64,000 nucleotides of DNA from Streptomyces humicola (lineage in GTDB: Bacteria; Actinomycetota; Actinomycetes; Streptomycetales; Streptomycetaceae), in assembly GCF_024436035.1 (NCBI RefSeq), contig NZ_JANFNG010000035.1, forward strand, positions 1 to 64,000, given 5' to 3'. The translations under genes were made by a program, and so were the position numbers. Positions 18,787 to 26,169 of the stretch are shown piece by piece. The notes under the pieces were generated by a model, which was given only the letters and a program-made list of their open reading frames with translations, was not told the DNA's origin and did not search any database. Numbering within the stretch: the stretch's first letter is position 1; every line of letters begins with the position of its first letter.

Positions 18787-19128
18787 TCAGCGGCGGCGGT
18801 TGTGGTCGGCGAGCAGGGAGCGAAGGACGACGGCGCAGACCGCGACGGAGACGGCGCAGACCGCGACGGAGACGGCGCCAACGGCGACGGCGGTCAGCAG
18901 CGCGGTCAGGACGACGCCGATGGCGATGACGGCGGCCACTCCCCCGGCGCCAGCGGCGATGAGCGGAGCGACCGGACGGCGAGGAGCCGGGACCGGGGCG
19001 GCGGTGTGCTGGCACGCGCAGGCGGCCGGAACGTGGACCTGCTGGACGGGCTGGGCCGGCTGGGCGGGCAGCATCACGGCGGATGTCGGGACGGTCGGAG
19101 CCTCGGGGAACTTCGGGTTCAGGAACAC
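18787..19128 (-). CDS. Spd-like membrane protein of the transfer region
   Basis: The 113-residue product has a Pro-rich N-terminal half (PAQPAQPVQQVHVPAACACQ) and two or three hydrophobic stretches (APLIAAGAGGVAAVIAIGVV, LTALLTAVAVGAVSVAVCAV). The DNA has a 21-bp direct repeat (18835-18876) that duplicates a VAVCAVS segment. Small membrane proteins at this place in AICEs assist plasmid spreading (Spd). GTG start. Specific function not established. Confidence 0.65.
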   Translation of the reverse strand: MFLNPKFPEAPTVPTSAVMLPAQPAQPVQQVHVPAACACQHTAAPVPAPRRPVAPLIAAGAGGVAAVIAIGVVLTALLTAVAVGAVSVAVCAVSVAVCAVVLRSLLADHNRRR

Positions 19129-19141
19129 GGTGGATCTCTCT

Positions 19142-19161
19142 CAGCTAGTCGTCTAGATGTG
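19142..19161. promoter_or_regulatory. GntR (KorSA-type) operator, spd-rep side
   Basis: CAGCTAGTCGTCTAGATGTG lies just upstream of the 113-aa spd-like gene. It shares the CAGC-YRS-TCGTCTAGA core with sites at 22259 and 23225, so the rep-xis-int block is probably repressed together with the transfer genes. Confidence 0.6.
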
Positions 19162-19347
19162 TTTGCCGTTGACGATCTGGACTCCGGAGCGGGTGCCGGA
19201 CTCCACGGCGGGGGCGAGGAAGGTGTGGGCGAGCCAGAAGCCGAAGAGCGCGATGACGACGGCGGCCCACAGGCGGATGCCGAGGAACTTGATCGCGGCC
19301 CAGGCGATGACGCCGAGGACGAAGACCAGGGGCAGGGTGATGGTCAC
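19153..19347 (-). CDS. small membrane protein (spd-like)
   Basis: A 64-residue protein with two membrane helices (MTITLPLVFVLGVIAWAAI and LWAAVVIALFGFWLAHTFLA) and a short polar C-terminus. It lies between two other small transfer-region genes with short gaps, as expected for an AICE spd cluster. GTG start. Function inferred from position. Confidence 0.7.
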   Translation of the reverse strand: MTITLPLVFVLGVIAWAAIKFLGIRLWAAVVIALFGFWLAHTFLAPAVESGTRSGVQIVNGKHI

Positions 19348-19360
19348 GAGGCGGGACCTT

Positions 19361-19552
19361 TCAGCGGACCGGACAATGGTGGGTGCGTGCGGCCAGCTCG
19401 GCGGCGGCGCGGCTGTCGTAGTCGGCCGAGAAGCCGCAGCGCGGAGCGGTACAGGCGGCGGTGTGTTTCTCGTGGCCCCGGCTGTCGTAGGCGGTGCCGA
19501 CTTGGACGGGGCCTATGCGGATCACGTTGCGGAAGTGGCGGTTCGCGGGCAT
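19361..19552 (-). CDS. small mobile-element transfer protein with Cys/His motif
   Basis: The 63-residue protein has CTAPRCGFSADYDSR and a terminal THHC segment that together could bind zinc. Proteins of this size and pattern (RIGPVQVGTAYD start, TAACTAPRC core) occur in AICE transfer operons. Its exact role is unknown. Confidence 0.7.
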   Translation of the reverse strand: MPANRHFRNVIRIGPVQVGTAYDSRGHEKHTAACTAPRCGFSADYDSRAAAELAARTHHCPVR

Positions 19553-19565
19553 GGGATCTCTCCTC

Positions 19566-20189
19566 TCAGATCTGGGCGGCGATCGCGTCGGCGAGGTGTG
19601 CGGGGACGCCGAGGCGTGCGCGGAGGGTCGGAGTGTCGATGGGGGCTCCGGTACGGGCGCGGTGGTCGGCGGCGACCTTGCGGGCGTGGCTCACCAGGGC
19701 TTCCGGGACCTTCACCGCAGGCGGTTCGGATGCGGGAGCAGGCAGTTCGGGCGGTTCTTCGGCCTGCTCCTGGTCGGCACGGGCCAACTCGACCGGCTCA
19801 TCTGCCGGTTCGGGATTGGTGGGCGCCGACGGGGTGTGAGCCAGGAGCGTGCCGCCGAGGAAGGCGACGGCTGGCCATCCGGCGACGAGGATCCGCAGCC
19901 AGGCCGGGACGGCGCCGAGGTCGAGCATTCCGGCGGTCGCCACGTTGGCGCCGAGCGAGGCCGTAAGCGCGATGAGGAACCAGCACCATCCGGCCGCCTT
20001 GTCCCCTCCGGACCGTAGCCGCCGCCAGGCCGCGACGAGCAGCAGATCCACTGAGATCGGGTAGGCCCAGGCTTTCCATCCGTGCTGTCCAGCCGCCGAG
20101 GCGATGTCGTGCAGGTGGGCGAAGGACAGCGAGGCAGCGATGACCGCCTGCACGACGACCGCGTCGATACGGGCCAGGTAGGCACGCAT
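19566..20189 (-). CDS. DUF2637-type membrane protein (SpdB-like)
   Basis: The 207-residue protein has four membrane helices in its first 120 residues (AVIAASLSFAHLHDIASAAG; AYPISVDLLLVAAW; WCWFLIALTASLGANVATAG; LRILVAGWPAVAFLGGTLLA) and a Pro/Glu-rich cytoplasmic tail with a small helical C-terminal domain. This architecture is that of DUF2637 proteins that accompany TraB-like translocases in Streptomyces conjugation and intramycelial spread. Confidence 0.8.
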   Translation of the reverse strand: MRAYLARIDAVVVQAVIAASLSFAHLHDIASAAGQHGWKAWAYPISVDLLLVAAWRRLRSGGDKAAGWCWFLIALTASLGANVATAGMLDLGAVPAWLRILVAGWPAVAFLGGTLLAHTPSAPTNPEPADEPVELARADQEQAEEPPELPAPASEPPAVKVPEALVSHARKVAADHRARTGAPIDTPTLRARLGVPAHLADAIAAQI

Positions 20190-20213
20190 GGTTTGGCTCT
20201 CCTCTCCGTATGG

Positions 20214-20423
20214 TCAGCCGTTGGCCTTGAGCTGGTTGGCCCTGGCACGGGCGCGTGCTGCGACTTCGGCCGTCTTGGTGTCGCCGGGCAGGTCGGCCGC
20301 GATGCGCTCCAGCAGGTCCGCCTTCCGCTCCATCAGCTCCGCGAAGGTGGCGGGCTCGGAGTCGCGGCGTGCGTTGAGGCCGGCGAGGAAATCGGCGACC
20401 TCACGGACGGTGGGACGAGACAT
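20214..20423 (-). CDS. small helical AICE protein, 69 aa
   Basis: MSRPTVREVADFLAGLNARR begins a charged, fully helical protein of 69 residues with no cysteines or membrane segments. It sits between the spd-like gene and the translocase gene. The ATG is preceded by GGAGG within the usual distance. I do not recognise a characterised family. Confidence 0.65.
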   Translation of the reverse strand: MSRPTVREVADFLAGLNARRDSEPATFAELMERKADLLERIAADLPGDTKTAEVAARARARANQLKANG

Positions 20424-20504
20424 GGCACGTCCTCCTTTCGGTTTGTGGCATGGCGGGGGTAGGGACGTGGCGCGAAGCGGTCGCGCCGACCGTGGGTTGA
20501 GTGG

Positions 20505-21881
20505 TTACTCGGTCGCCGGGAGCGGCTTGACCAGCGTCACGGGGCGGTCAACAGGCCCGGCCGGAACAGCGGGCCGGAACGGATCGAGCGCGCGCACGTC
20601 CGGCACGAGATGGGCGTTGGCGCGGCAGATGGCAGCCGCCTCGCCGAGTGACAGGTACGGAGTACGGATGCGGGACCAGCCGCCGGAGGTGTCCCCGGCG
20701 ACCGCGAGGCCGGGCCGTTCGGGCGCGATGGAGCAGGCCGCGCCTACGGCTTCGGGGGCGATGTCGCCGAGCGCCATCTTGGCCGAGGCTTCATCGTTCA
20801 CGCGGTGGCAGACCCGTCCTGTGAGCTGGGCTCGGAGCATGGTGGCGCCCTTGCCCAGCTCGGCCCCGAAGCGCTGGCCGCAGACCTCCAGGTAGATGCC
20901 TGCCGCGCGGCCGAGTTGAGCGAGGCGGATGAGCTGGGTGACCATCTCGTCCCGCCTCTCCTCGTCCTTGCGGGTGGCGACGAGGAACAGTTCGGCCACC
21001 TCGTCGACGAACAGCACCACCGGAACGGGCCGTTCTGCTTCCGGCAGGCCCCAGATGTCGGAGGTGATCTCCTCGTCCGGGGTGCCCCGGGCGATGCCTT
21101 GCCGGGCCTTGATCAGGTCGTAGCGGTCCTCCATCAGCCGCACCAGCACCGGCAGCAGTTCCGCGGCTTGCTCCGGATCTGTCGCCAACCCCGACAGCCG
21201 GGCCGCGAACGGCGCCAGCTCCACACCGCGCTTGCAGTCGATTCCGACCAGCGCAACCGGCTGCGGGGCGAGCCCGGTGACCAGGTGGCGCAGGAACATC
21301 GACTTGCCTGACAGCGTCGCGCCGAGGGTGAGTTGGTGCGGGATCGTCCGGTAGTCGCGGACGTACGCGGTCGCGTCCTCCCGCAGTGCCACCGGCACCT
21401 TGAGGAAGCCGCCGCCGGTCTTGCGGGGCATCCGCACCTTCCGCAGGACATCGAAGCCGACCAGGCGCAGTTCGACCACGCCCGGCTTGACCTCCGTGAC
21501 GTACACGGCGTGAACGCCCCAGGCGTGCCGCAGCCGTTCGGCCGAGGCCGCGACATCCTGCGGTTCCTGTCCCGGCGCCAGACGCAGCCGGACGCGAAGT
21601 CCCGTCGCGTTTGGGCGGATCAGCCCCCGGCGCGGAGGCACGGGCCGCACCTCACGGCGAGTCGTCGCCCGAACCGCCAGGGCCCGCCACCGGGACGGCT
21701 CGACCGTCAGCCCGCACGCCTCCATCACGGAGCCGTACGAGCCGAGCAGCCGGACCGTCGAGAGCGGCAGCCCGACCGTCGACCAGTAGGCGGCAGGATG
21801 CTTGGCTCGGGCGTAGGCGGCCCCACCCGCTATCGCGGTCACGGGGCCACCCACCTCCAGCAGCGTCGTCAGGTCCGACAT
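20505..21881 (-). CDS. FtsK/SpoIIIE-like DNA translocase (TraSA/TraB type)
   Basis: The 458-residue ATPase has a Walker A motif at about residues 187-194 (GATLSGKS; a Leu replaces the common Gly or Pro), Walker B VVLFVDEVAEL near 290 and a conserved arginine-rich region (VCGQRFGAELGKGATMLRAQ). Such proteins alone move double-stranded element DNA between Streptomyces hyphae. It ends with a long tail and, in operon with the SCO3933-type gene just upstream, is the main transfer gene of element A. Confidence 0.9.
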   Translation of the reverse strand: MSDLTTLLEVGGPVTAIAGGAAYARAKHPAAYWSTVGLPLSTVRLLGSYGSVMEACGLTVEPSRWRALAVRATTRREVRPVPPRRGLIRPNATGLRVRLRLAPGQEPQDVAASAERLRHAWGVHAVYVTEVKPGVVELRLVGFDVLRKVRMPRKTGGGFLKVPVALREDATAYVRDYRTIPHQLTLGATLSGKSMFLRHLVTGLAPQPVALVGIDCKRGVELAPFAARLSGLATDPEQAAELLPVLVRLMEDRYDLIKARQGIARGTPDEEITSDIWGLPEAERPVPVVLFVDEVAELFLVATRKDEERRDEMVTQLIRLAQLGRAAGIYLEVCGQRFGAELGKGATMLRAQLTGRVCHRVNDEASAKMALGDIAPEAVGAACSIAPERPGLAVAGDTSGGWSRIRTPYLSLGEAAAICRANAHLVPDVRALDPFRPAVPAGPVDRPVTLVKPLPATE

Positions 21882-21885
21882 GGCC

Positions 21886-22239
21886 TCAGGCCACCTCCGC
21901 CGCAGCCGGAATCACGCCCGGCGCTACCGCCTTCGCACGGAAGGCGATCCCGTGCCGCTGCTGGCCGTTGAACGTGCTCTCCCACGGCCGGGCCACCAGG
22001 TCGACGAACGAGACCGGAGCCCCGACGGCGAGTCCTTCGGTGATCCCGCGCTCCGGCACGGTGACCTTGATCAGCGAGGACTCACCCTCCTCGATGTAGA
22101 CCACTCCGACCGTCCACAGCGTCTCGCCGCTGACGGCATCGGTGGCCACCTCGCCCGACCGGCGGTCCTTGACCTTCTTCTCCGGAGCCTCGGTCAGCAG
22201 GATCGTCGCCGACGAGGTCTCAACACGGATGGAACGCAA
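21886..22239 (-). CDS. SCO3933 family regulatory protein
   Basis: The 117-residue protein begins MRSIRVETSSATILLTEAPE and contains SLIKVTVPERGITEGLAVGA and NGQQRHGIAFRA, the pattern of the SCO3933 family that precedes the translocase gene in AICEs. It looks like a small beta-rich protein. Its role in transfer or replication control is not known. It is 4 bp from the translocase start and is the first gene after the operators at 22259-22360. Confidence 0.8.
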   Translation of the reverse strand: MRSIRVETSSATILLTEAPEKKVKDRRSGEVATDAVSGETLWTVGVVYIEEGESSLIKVTVPERGITEGLAVGAPVSFVDLVARPWESTFNGQQRHGIAFRAKAVAPGVIPAAAEVA

Positions 22240-22258
22240 CGCTTTCTCCTCTCAACGA

Positions 22259-22281
22259 CAGCTAGTCGTCTAGACAAGCTG
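22259..22281. promoter_or_regulatory. GntR (KorSA-type) operator before the transfer operon
   Basis: Near-palindrome: arms CAGCTAGTC and GACAAGCTG (one mismatch) around GTCTA. It lies 20 bp upstream of the SCO3933-type gene and shares its core with 19142-19161 and 23225-23245. Confidence 0.65.
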
Positions 22282-22330
22282 CACTCCTTCGCTCCCCGAT
22301 AGAGCGGAAGCACTACCACTATGACACATG

Positions 22331-22360
22331 GACGCCTACTCGTCTATACGAGTAGGCGTC
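22331..22360. promoter_or_regulatory. perfect 13-bp inverted repeat between the repressor and transfer genes
   Basis: Arm GACGCCTACTCGT, loop CTAT, then the exact complement. It contains TCGTCTATA, close to the shared operator core. It can be a strong operator for the GntR protein, a terminator for the GntR gene that ends 63 bp away, or both; no T-run follows. Confidence 0.7.
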
Positions 22361-22422
22361 TCGGTGTGTACGAGTCGAGAGAAGCGGCACGGCGGCCATG
22401 TTGGCGCCCCATACGCCGGCCG

Positions 22423-23211
22423 TCAGGTGGCCGGGAGCTGGTAGCTCAGGACGTACGCGTCAGCGGCCATCACGGTGTCGCAGACCTCCACCGCTCGCCC
22501 CTCGGAGTCGTAGGCGGTGCGGATCAGGTGGATCACCGGAACACCCGCCGCCAGCCGCAGCGTCCTGATCTCCTGCGGCGAGGGCATCCGGGCACGGATC
22601 TCCTCGTCAAAGTGGTCGAGGTGGTGCCCCAGCTCTTCCAGCCGGGCGTAGATGCCGCCGGGACCGGGATTCGGCTCGGCGATCGGGGTGCCCGACGCCA
22701 GGTCGAGCGGGATGTACGAGACGGCGAACTCCACCGGACGCCCGTCAAGCAGGTAGCGGCGGCGACGCGCAAGCACCTTCCGCGGCCCACCCAGGCGGGT
22801 CGCGATGTCCTGCGAGGGCCGCTCTTCCTTGACCTCCAGGCTGTCGACCTCCGGCCGACTTCCCGCAGCTTCCGCCTCCACGGTGAATGCGGCCTTGCCC
22901 TGCTGACGGTGCCGACGCGCGAAGCGGTCGGAGGCCAGCCGCCGCACCGGGGGACGAGGCCGGACGAACACGCCCTTACCGTGCTCGGAGACCACCAGCC
23001 CCTCGCCCTGCAGCACGGACAACGAGTTGCGGACGGTCATCCGCGAGACACCGTAGTGTTCGACCAGCTCCGTTTCGGACGGCAGCTTGTCGCCCTCCTT
23101 GAACCGGCCCTTGTCGATCGCTTCGCGCAGCTGGTCGGCGATCTGCCGGAACACCGCACGGTCGCTGGTGGGGTCAAGGGCGCCGAGCACGGCGGAAGTC
23201 TGCGAGGGCAT
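22423..23211 (-). CDS. GntR/HutC family repressor (KorSA-like)
   Basis: This 262-residue protein has a GntR winged helix (PTSDRAVFRQIADQLREAID; KLPSETELVEHYGVSRMTVR; GEGLVVSEHGKGVFVR) and a UTRA ligand domain (VLARRRRYLLDGRPVEFAVS). In pSAM2 the homologue KorSA represses the transfer/replication activator and is itself autoregulated. The ATG at 23211 has AAAGGA 6 nt upstream; a GTG two codons earlier overlaps that box. Operator-like repeats sit in its own promoter and in two other element promoters. Confidence 0.88.
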   Translation of the reverse strand: MPSQTSAVLGALDPTSDRAVFRQIADQLREAIDKGRFKEGDKLPSETELVEHYGVSRMTVRNSLSVLQGEGLVVSEHGKGVFVRPRPPVRRLASDRFARRHRQQGKAAFTVEAEAAGSRPEVDSLEVKEERPSQDIATRLGGPRKVLARRRRYLLDGRPVEFAVSYIPLDLASGTPIAEPNPGPGGIYARLEELGHHLDHFDEEIRARMPSPQEIRTLRLAAGVPVIHLIRTAYDSEGRAVEVCDTVMAADAYVLSYQLPAT

Positions 23212-23224
23212 ATCCACTCCTTTA

Positions 23225-23245
23225 GGTATCTAGACGAGCGGCTGA
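23225..23245. promoter_or_regulatory. GntR operator in the repressor's own promoter
   Basis: Read on the minus strand it is TCAGCCGCTCGTCTAGATAC, sharing the TCGTCTAGA core with the sites at 19142 and 22259. It lies directly upstream of the repressor start and 50 bp before the divergent NUDIX gene. Confidence 0.6.
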
Positions 23246-23294
23246 CTTTTGTTGCTACGGTGGGAAGCCTAGCCAGCCGAGGAGACCGAGGAAC

Positions 23295-23726
23295 GTGAGT
23301 ACCGAGCGCCCGCACTCCGTGAGTGTCGCCGGGGTCATCGTCGATGACCAAGGCCGGGCCCTGCTCATGCAGCGACAGGACAACGCCCACTGGGAACCGC
23401 CCGGCGGCGTCCTCGAACCCGGCGAGACGATCCCCGACGCCCTCCAGCGCGAAGTACTGGAGGAGACCGGCATCAAGATCGCGATCCCCGCGACCTTGAC
23501 GGGCGTCTACAAGAACATGACCGGCCTGATCGTCTCGCTGGTCTTCCGCTGCGAAGCGATCGACGGCAGTCCCACCACCGGTGAGGAGACTCGCGCTCTG
23601 CGCTGGGCCACCCGCAAAGAAGTCACCGAACTCGCCGACGAGGCATACGCGATCCGCGTCCTGGATGCCTTGGACGCGACGTCGCCGCCCGCCGTACGGG
23701 CGCACGACGGCGTCAAACTCGTCTAG
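23295..23726 (+). CDS. NUDIX hydrolase, Pif-like (element immunity candidate)
   Basis: The 143-residue protein has a complete NUDIX box (GGVLEPGE, then REVLEETGI) in a single NUDIX fold. In pSAM2, Pif is a NUDIX-motif protein next to korSA that blocks redundant transfer into cells already carrying the element; position and size here match. Its substrate, if any, is unknown. It is divergent from the repressor and shares its control region. GTG start. Confidence 0.82.
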   Translation: MSTERPHSVSVAGVIVDDQGRALLMQRQDNAHWEPPGGVLEPGETIPDALQREVLEETGIKIAIPATLTGVYKNMTGLIVSLVFRCEAIDGSPTTGEETRALRWATRKEVTELADEAYAIRVLDALDATSPPAVRAHDGVKLV

Positions 23727-23772
23727 CTCGAACCCACTGCCCATAGCGGCCTACCAGCGCAAAGGAACTTGT

Positions 23773-24171
23773 ATGCACGAGTATACGAGAAGATGGCAAG
23801 GCAAGACAGCCGCTTGCTCAGATTCACCCGAAGAAGTTGGCCCGGCCCGCCACGAACCTGCACCGATTCGCACTGGTTATCGATGTGACGCCACTGCGCG
23901 GACGCCCCAGGACGGCAGGTCTTTCCCTCTCGGCTCCAGCCCCGCAACCACGCCACGCCTGGCACTGCGCTGGTTGCGCCGCCGAGCCCGCGATATCGCC
24001 GACCAGCTCGACCCGCCGGCCGCCCGTCCAGCCCGGTACTGGATCCGCGACGACGTCGAACACGAACGCGCCTTATCCGTCCTTACTCACGGCGAGACGT
24101 ACACCTTCACGATCTTCGACGACAGCACCCGCTACACGCTCTCGGCCCGCCCGACAGGAACCGCTCGATGA
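23773..24171 (+). CDS. AICE hypothetical protein, 132 aa
   Basis: AAAGGA lies 7 nt before the ATG. The second half (LALRWLRRRARDIADQLDPP; ALSVLTHGETYTFTIFDDST) looks coding and fits proteins found downstream of the NUDIX gene in related elements. No known domain. It overlaps the next gene by 4 bp (ATGA). An ACGAGTATACGAG palindrome overlaps the start and may extend the GntR control region. Confidence 0.6.
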   Translation: MHEYTRRWQGKTAACSDSPEEVGPARHEPAPIRTGYRCDATARTPQDGRSFPLGSSPATTPRLALRWLRRRARDIADQLDPPAARPARYWIRDDVEHERALSVLTHGETYTFTIFDDSTRYTLSARPTGTAR

Positions 24172-24584
24172 ACAATCCGCCCATCATCCGCTGCGGCTAC
24201 TGGTGCGAGTGCTGGACACAGAGCCCCGCAACCGGCAAAGCCCCCGTTCTGCTTGCGTCGTTCGACGCCGCCAACGCCGCCCAAGCAGTGCGTTGGATCC
24301 GCGTTGCCCTCCGCACAATCGCCTCAGCTCTCGACCCAGGGGAGTTCGCCGGAGCATGGGGATGGCTCACAGGTGGATACGTCGCCGACATCGAAGCTCT
24401 GGCCCGAACCGAGCCGTGTGCCGTCGCCATCCACCACGGCAGGACTCACGTCCGATGGACCGCACGGCCGGTGCTCTTCCTCGGCCTGGCCGATCGCCGG
24501 ACGGGCAGCCTCCCAGCATGCGCAGGGAAGTTCACGCCGCTCACCAATGCCCCTGCTCTCTCTAAAACTGACGATCATCGTTGA
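24168..24584 (+). CDS. AICE hypothetical protein, 3' end cut by the IS element
   Basis: 138 residues beginning MNNPPIIRCGYWCECWTQSP, with Trp- and Cys-rich patches (ALARTEPCAVAIHHGRTHVR). It is translationally coupled to the preceding gene. The last six codons and the stop codon lie inside the IS481-type end at 24567, so the natural C-terminus is probably lost, although little may be missing. Unknown function. Confidence 0.6.
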   Translation: MNNPPIIRCGYWCECWTQSPATGKAPVLLASFDAANAAQAVRWIRVALRTIASALDPGEFAGAWGWLTGGYVADIEALARTEPCAVAIHHGRTHVRWTARPVLFLGLADRRTGSLPACAGKFTPLTNAPALSKTDDHR

Positions 24585-25588
24585 CACCTGGGTCTCCGAC
24601 CACTACGGAGATCCACATGCCGAAGTCCACCACCACCCCGCCGCTTGACCGTGAAGCCAAGCGGCGCCTGGCCGTCATACGCCATGTCGAAGAGGTCACC
24701 GGGAACGTCGCGATGTCCTGCCGGTACTTCGGGATCAGCCGGCAGGCCTACTACACCTGGTACCGCCGCTATCAGGCCGACGGTGTCGAGGGCCTGCGCA
24801 CCCGTTCCAAGGCGCCGAAGACCTGTCCTAACGCGACCCATGTCGAGGTGGTCGGAAAGATCATCTACCTGAGGCAGAACTACCACTTCGGGCCCGAGAA
24901 GATCGCCATGTACCTCAAGCGGTACCACGACGTGGCCATCAGCAAGTCGGGCGTGTGGCGGATCCTCAACCGCCTGGACATGGGCCGCCTTCCGGCCTCC
25001 CAGCGATACAAGCGGCACGACCGCAGATGGAAGCGGTACGAGAAGCAACTGCCTGGCCATCGGGTGCAGATCGACGTGAAGTTCATCGAGCCGCTCGCTT
25101 CCATGCCCCAGGGGCGCCGTGGCGGCCGCAACAAGTACTTCCAGTTCACCGCGATCGACGACTGCACCCGCCTGCGCGTGCTGCGGATCTACCCCAAACT
25201 GAACCAGGCCACCGCGATCCAATTCCTCGACTACGTCATCCAACGCCTGCCGTTCCAGGTCGAGGTCATCCAGACCGACAACGGGGCCGAGTTCCAGTCC
25301 GCCTTCCACTGGCACGTATTGGACAAGGGCATCGCCCACACCTACATCAAGCCCCACACCCCGCGGCTGAACGGTAAGGTCGAACGCTCCCACCGCATCG
25401 ACGCCGAGGAGTTCTACCGGCTGCTCGACGGCGTCATCATCGACGACGCCGAGGTCTTCAACGACAGACTGCGCGAGTGGGAGGACTACTACAACTACCA
25501 TCGCCCCCACGGCGGCCTCGGAGGCCAGACCCCCTACGAACGCCTCAAACAGAAGACGACGACCCGGGCGTAATCGATCTTCGTCAGT
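24567..25588 (+). mobile_element. IS481-type insertion sequence
   Basis: About 1.02 kb around a complete transposase gene. Imperfect terminal repeats are visible: ACTGACGATCATCGTTGAC at the left and, on the other strand at the right, ACTGACGAAGATCGATTAC (about 16 of 21 match). No target duplication is obvious, so the exact ends are uncertain; a longer right end reaching 25620 is possible. Confidence 0.65.
24617..25573 (+). CDS. IS481 family transposase
   Basis: The 318-residue protein has an N-terminal helix-turn-helix (AVIRHVEEVTGNVAMSCRYF, GISRQAYYTWYRRYQ) and an integrase-fold catalytic core with Asp in VQIDVKFIEP, Asp in QTDNGAEFQ and Glu in NGKVERSHRID spaced as a DDE triad. The C-terminal NYHRPHGGLGGQTPYERL is typical. 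Full length, no frameshift, so it may be active. Confidence 0.93.
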   Translation: MPKSTTTPPLDREAKRRLAVIRHVEEVTGNVAMSCRYFGISRQAYYTWYRRYQADGVEGLRTRSKAPKTCPNATHVEVVGKIIYLRQNYHFGPEKIAMYLKRYHDVAISKSGVWRILNRLDMGRLPASQRYKRHDRRWKRYEKQLPGHRVQIDVKFIEPLASMPQGRRGGRNKYFQFTAIDDCTRLRVLRIYPKLNQATAIQFLDYVIQRLPFQVEVIQTDNGAEFQSAFHWHVLDKGIAHTYIKPHTPRLNGKVERSHRIDAEEFYRLLDGVIIDDAEVFNDRLREWEDYYNYHRPHGGLGGQTPYERLKQKTTTRA

Positions 25589-25639
25589 GGCACACCACCC
25601 CAGCTCTCGCTGAGTAACACTTTTCTCCACGGGTTCAAG

Positions 25640-25935
25640 GCACGCCGCGCACGGCGCGGCGCGCGGCCCCGCTCGCTCGGGCGGGCCCTTGGCCAGCCTT
25701 CGGCGCCAGGCCCGCCCGGCGGCGGGCCGCACCACCCGAGGGGTGAGACCCGCGATGGCTGGGGCGGGCGGTGATCCGAGGCTTTACGCAGCCACCATGG
25801 GGCGAGCCTCGAAGATCGGGGCCCACATCGGGCTATTGCGGGCAGGCGAGGAGCCAGCCCGATTCGCGGCAAGCGTACGGGCCCCGATCTCTCGCCCCAT
25901 GGCAGCTCCAGCCCAAAGCCTCGGATCACCGCCCG
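25640..25935. repeat. nested inverted-repeat region of element A (candidate replication or transfer origin)
   Basis: 25640-25730 is a run of GC hairpins (GCCGCGC/GCGCGGC; GGCGGGCC/GGCCCGCC). 25765-25935 then forms one long nested hairpin: perfect 21-bp outer arms (25765-25785 and 25915-25935, CGGGCGGTGATCCGAGGCTT...), inside them CCATGGGGCGAG and AGATCGGGGCCC pairing with the matching complements on the other side, and CGGGCT/AGCCCG innermost. It lies between core and cargo and is non-coding. Rolling-circle elements need such structured single-strand origins; a clt or oriT role is the alternative. Confidence 0.65.
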
Positions 25936-26169
25936 CGTGGGCATGCGTAACGCCGACTCGAAACTCGCGTCCTCCGAAGGGAGTTGTCCGCAGCTGAAGC
26001 TCTTGCCCGGATGTGTCCCCTCTTAGCCCTTTTCAGCCGAGAAACAGCCCCCGACCACCATCTGTCACAGCCCTCCTACCCGTAGTATCGTGCCCTCCAA
26101 AGATGGAGGCGGCTCTTATAATTTGCGAGCTTGACGTGATGGCTCGTCAAGCGCGTCAGGGGGGCATCG

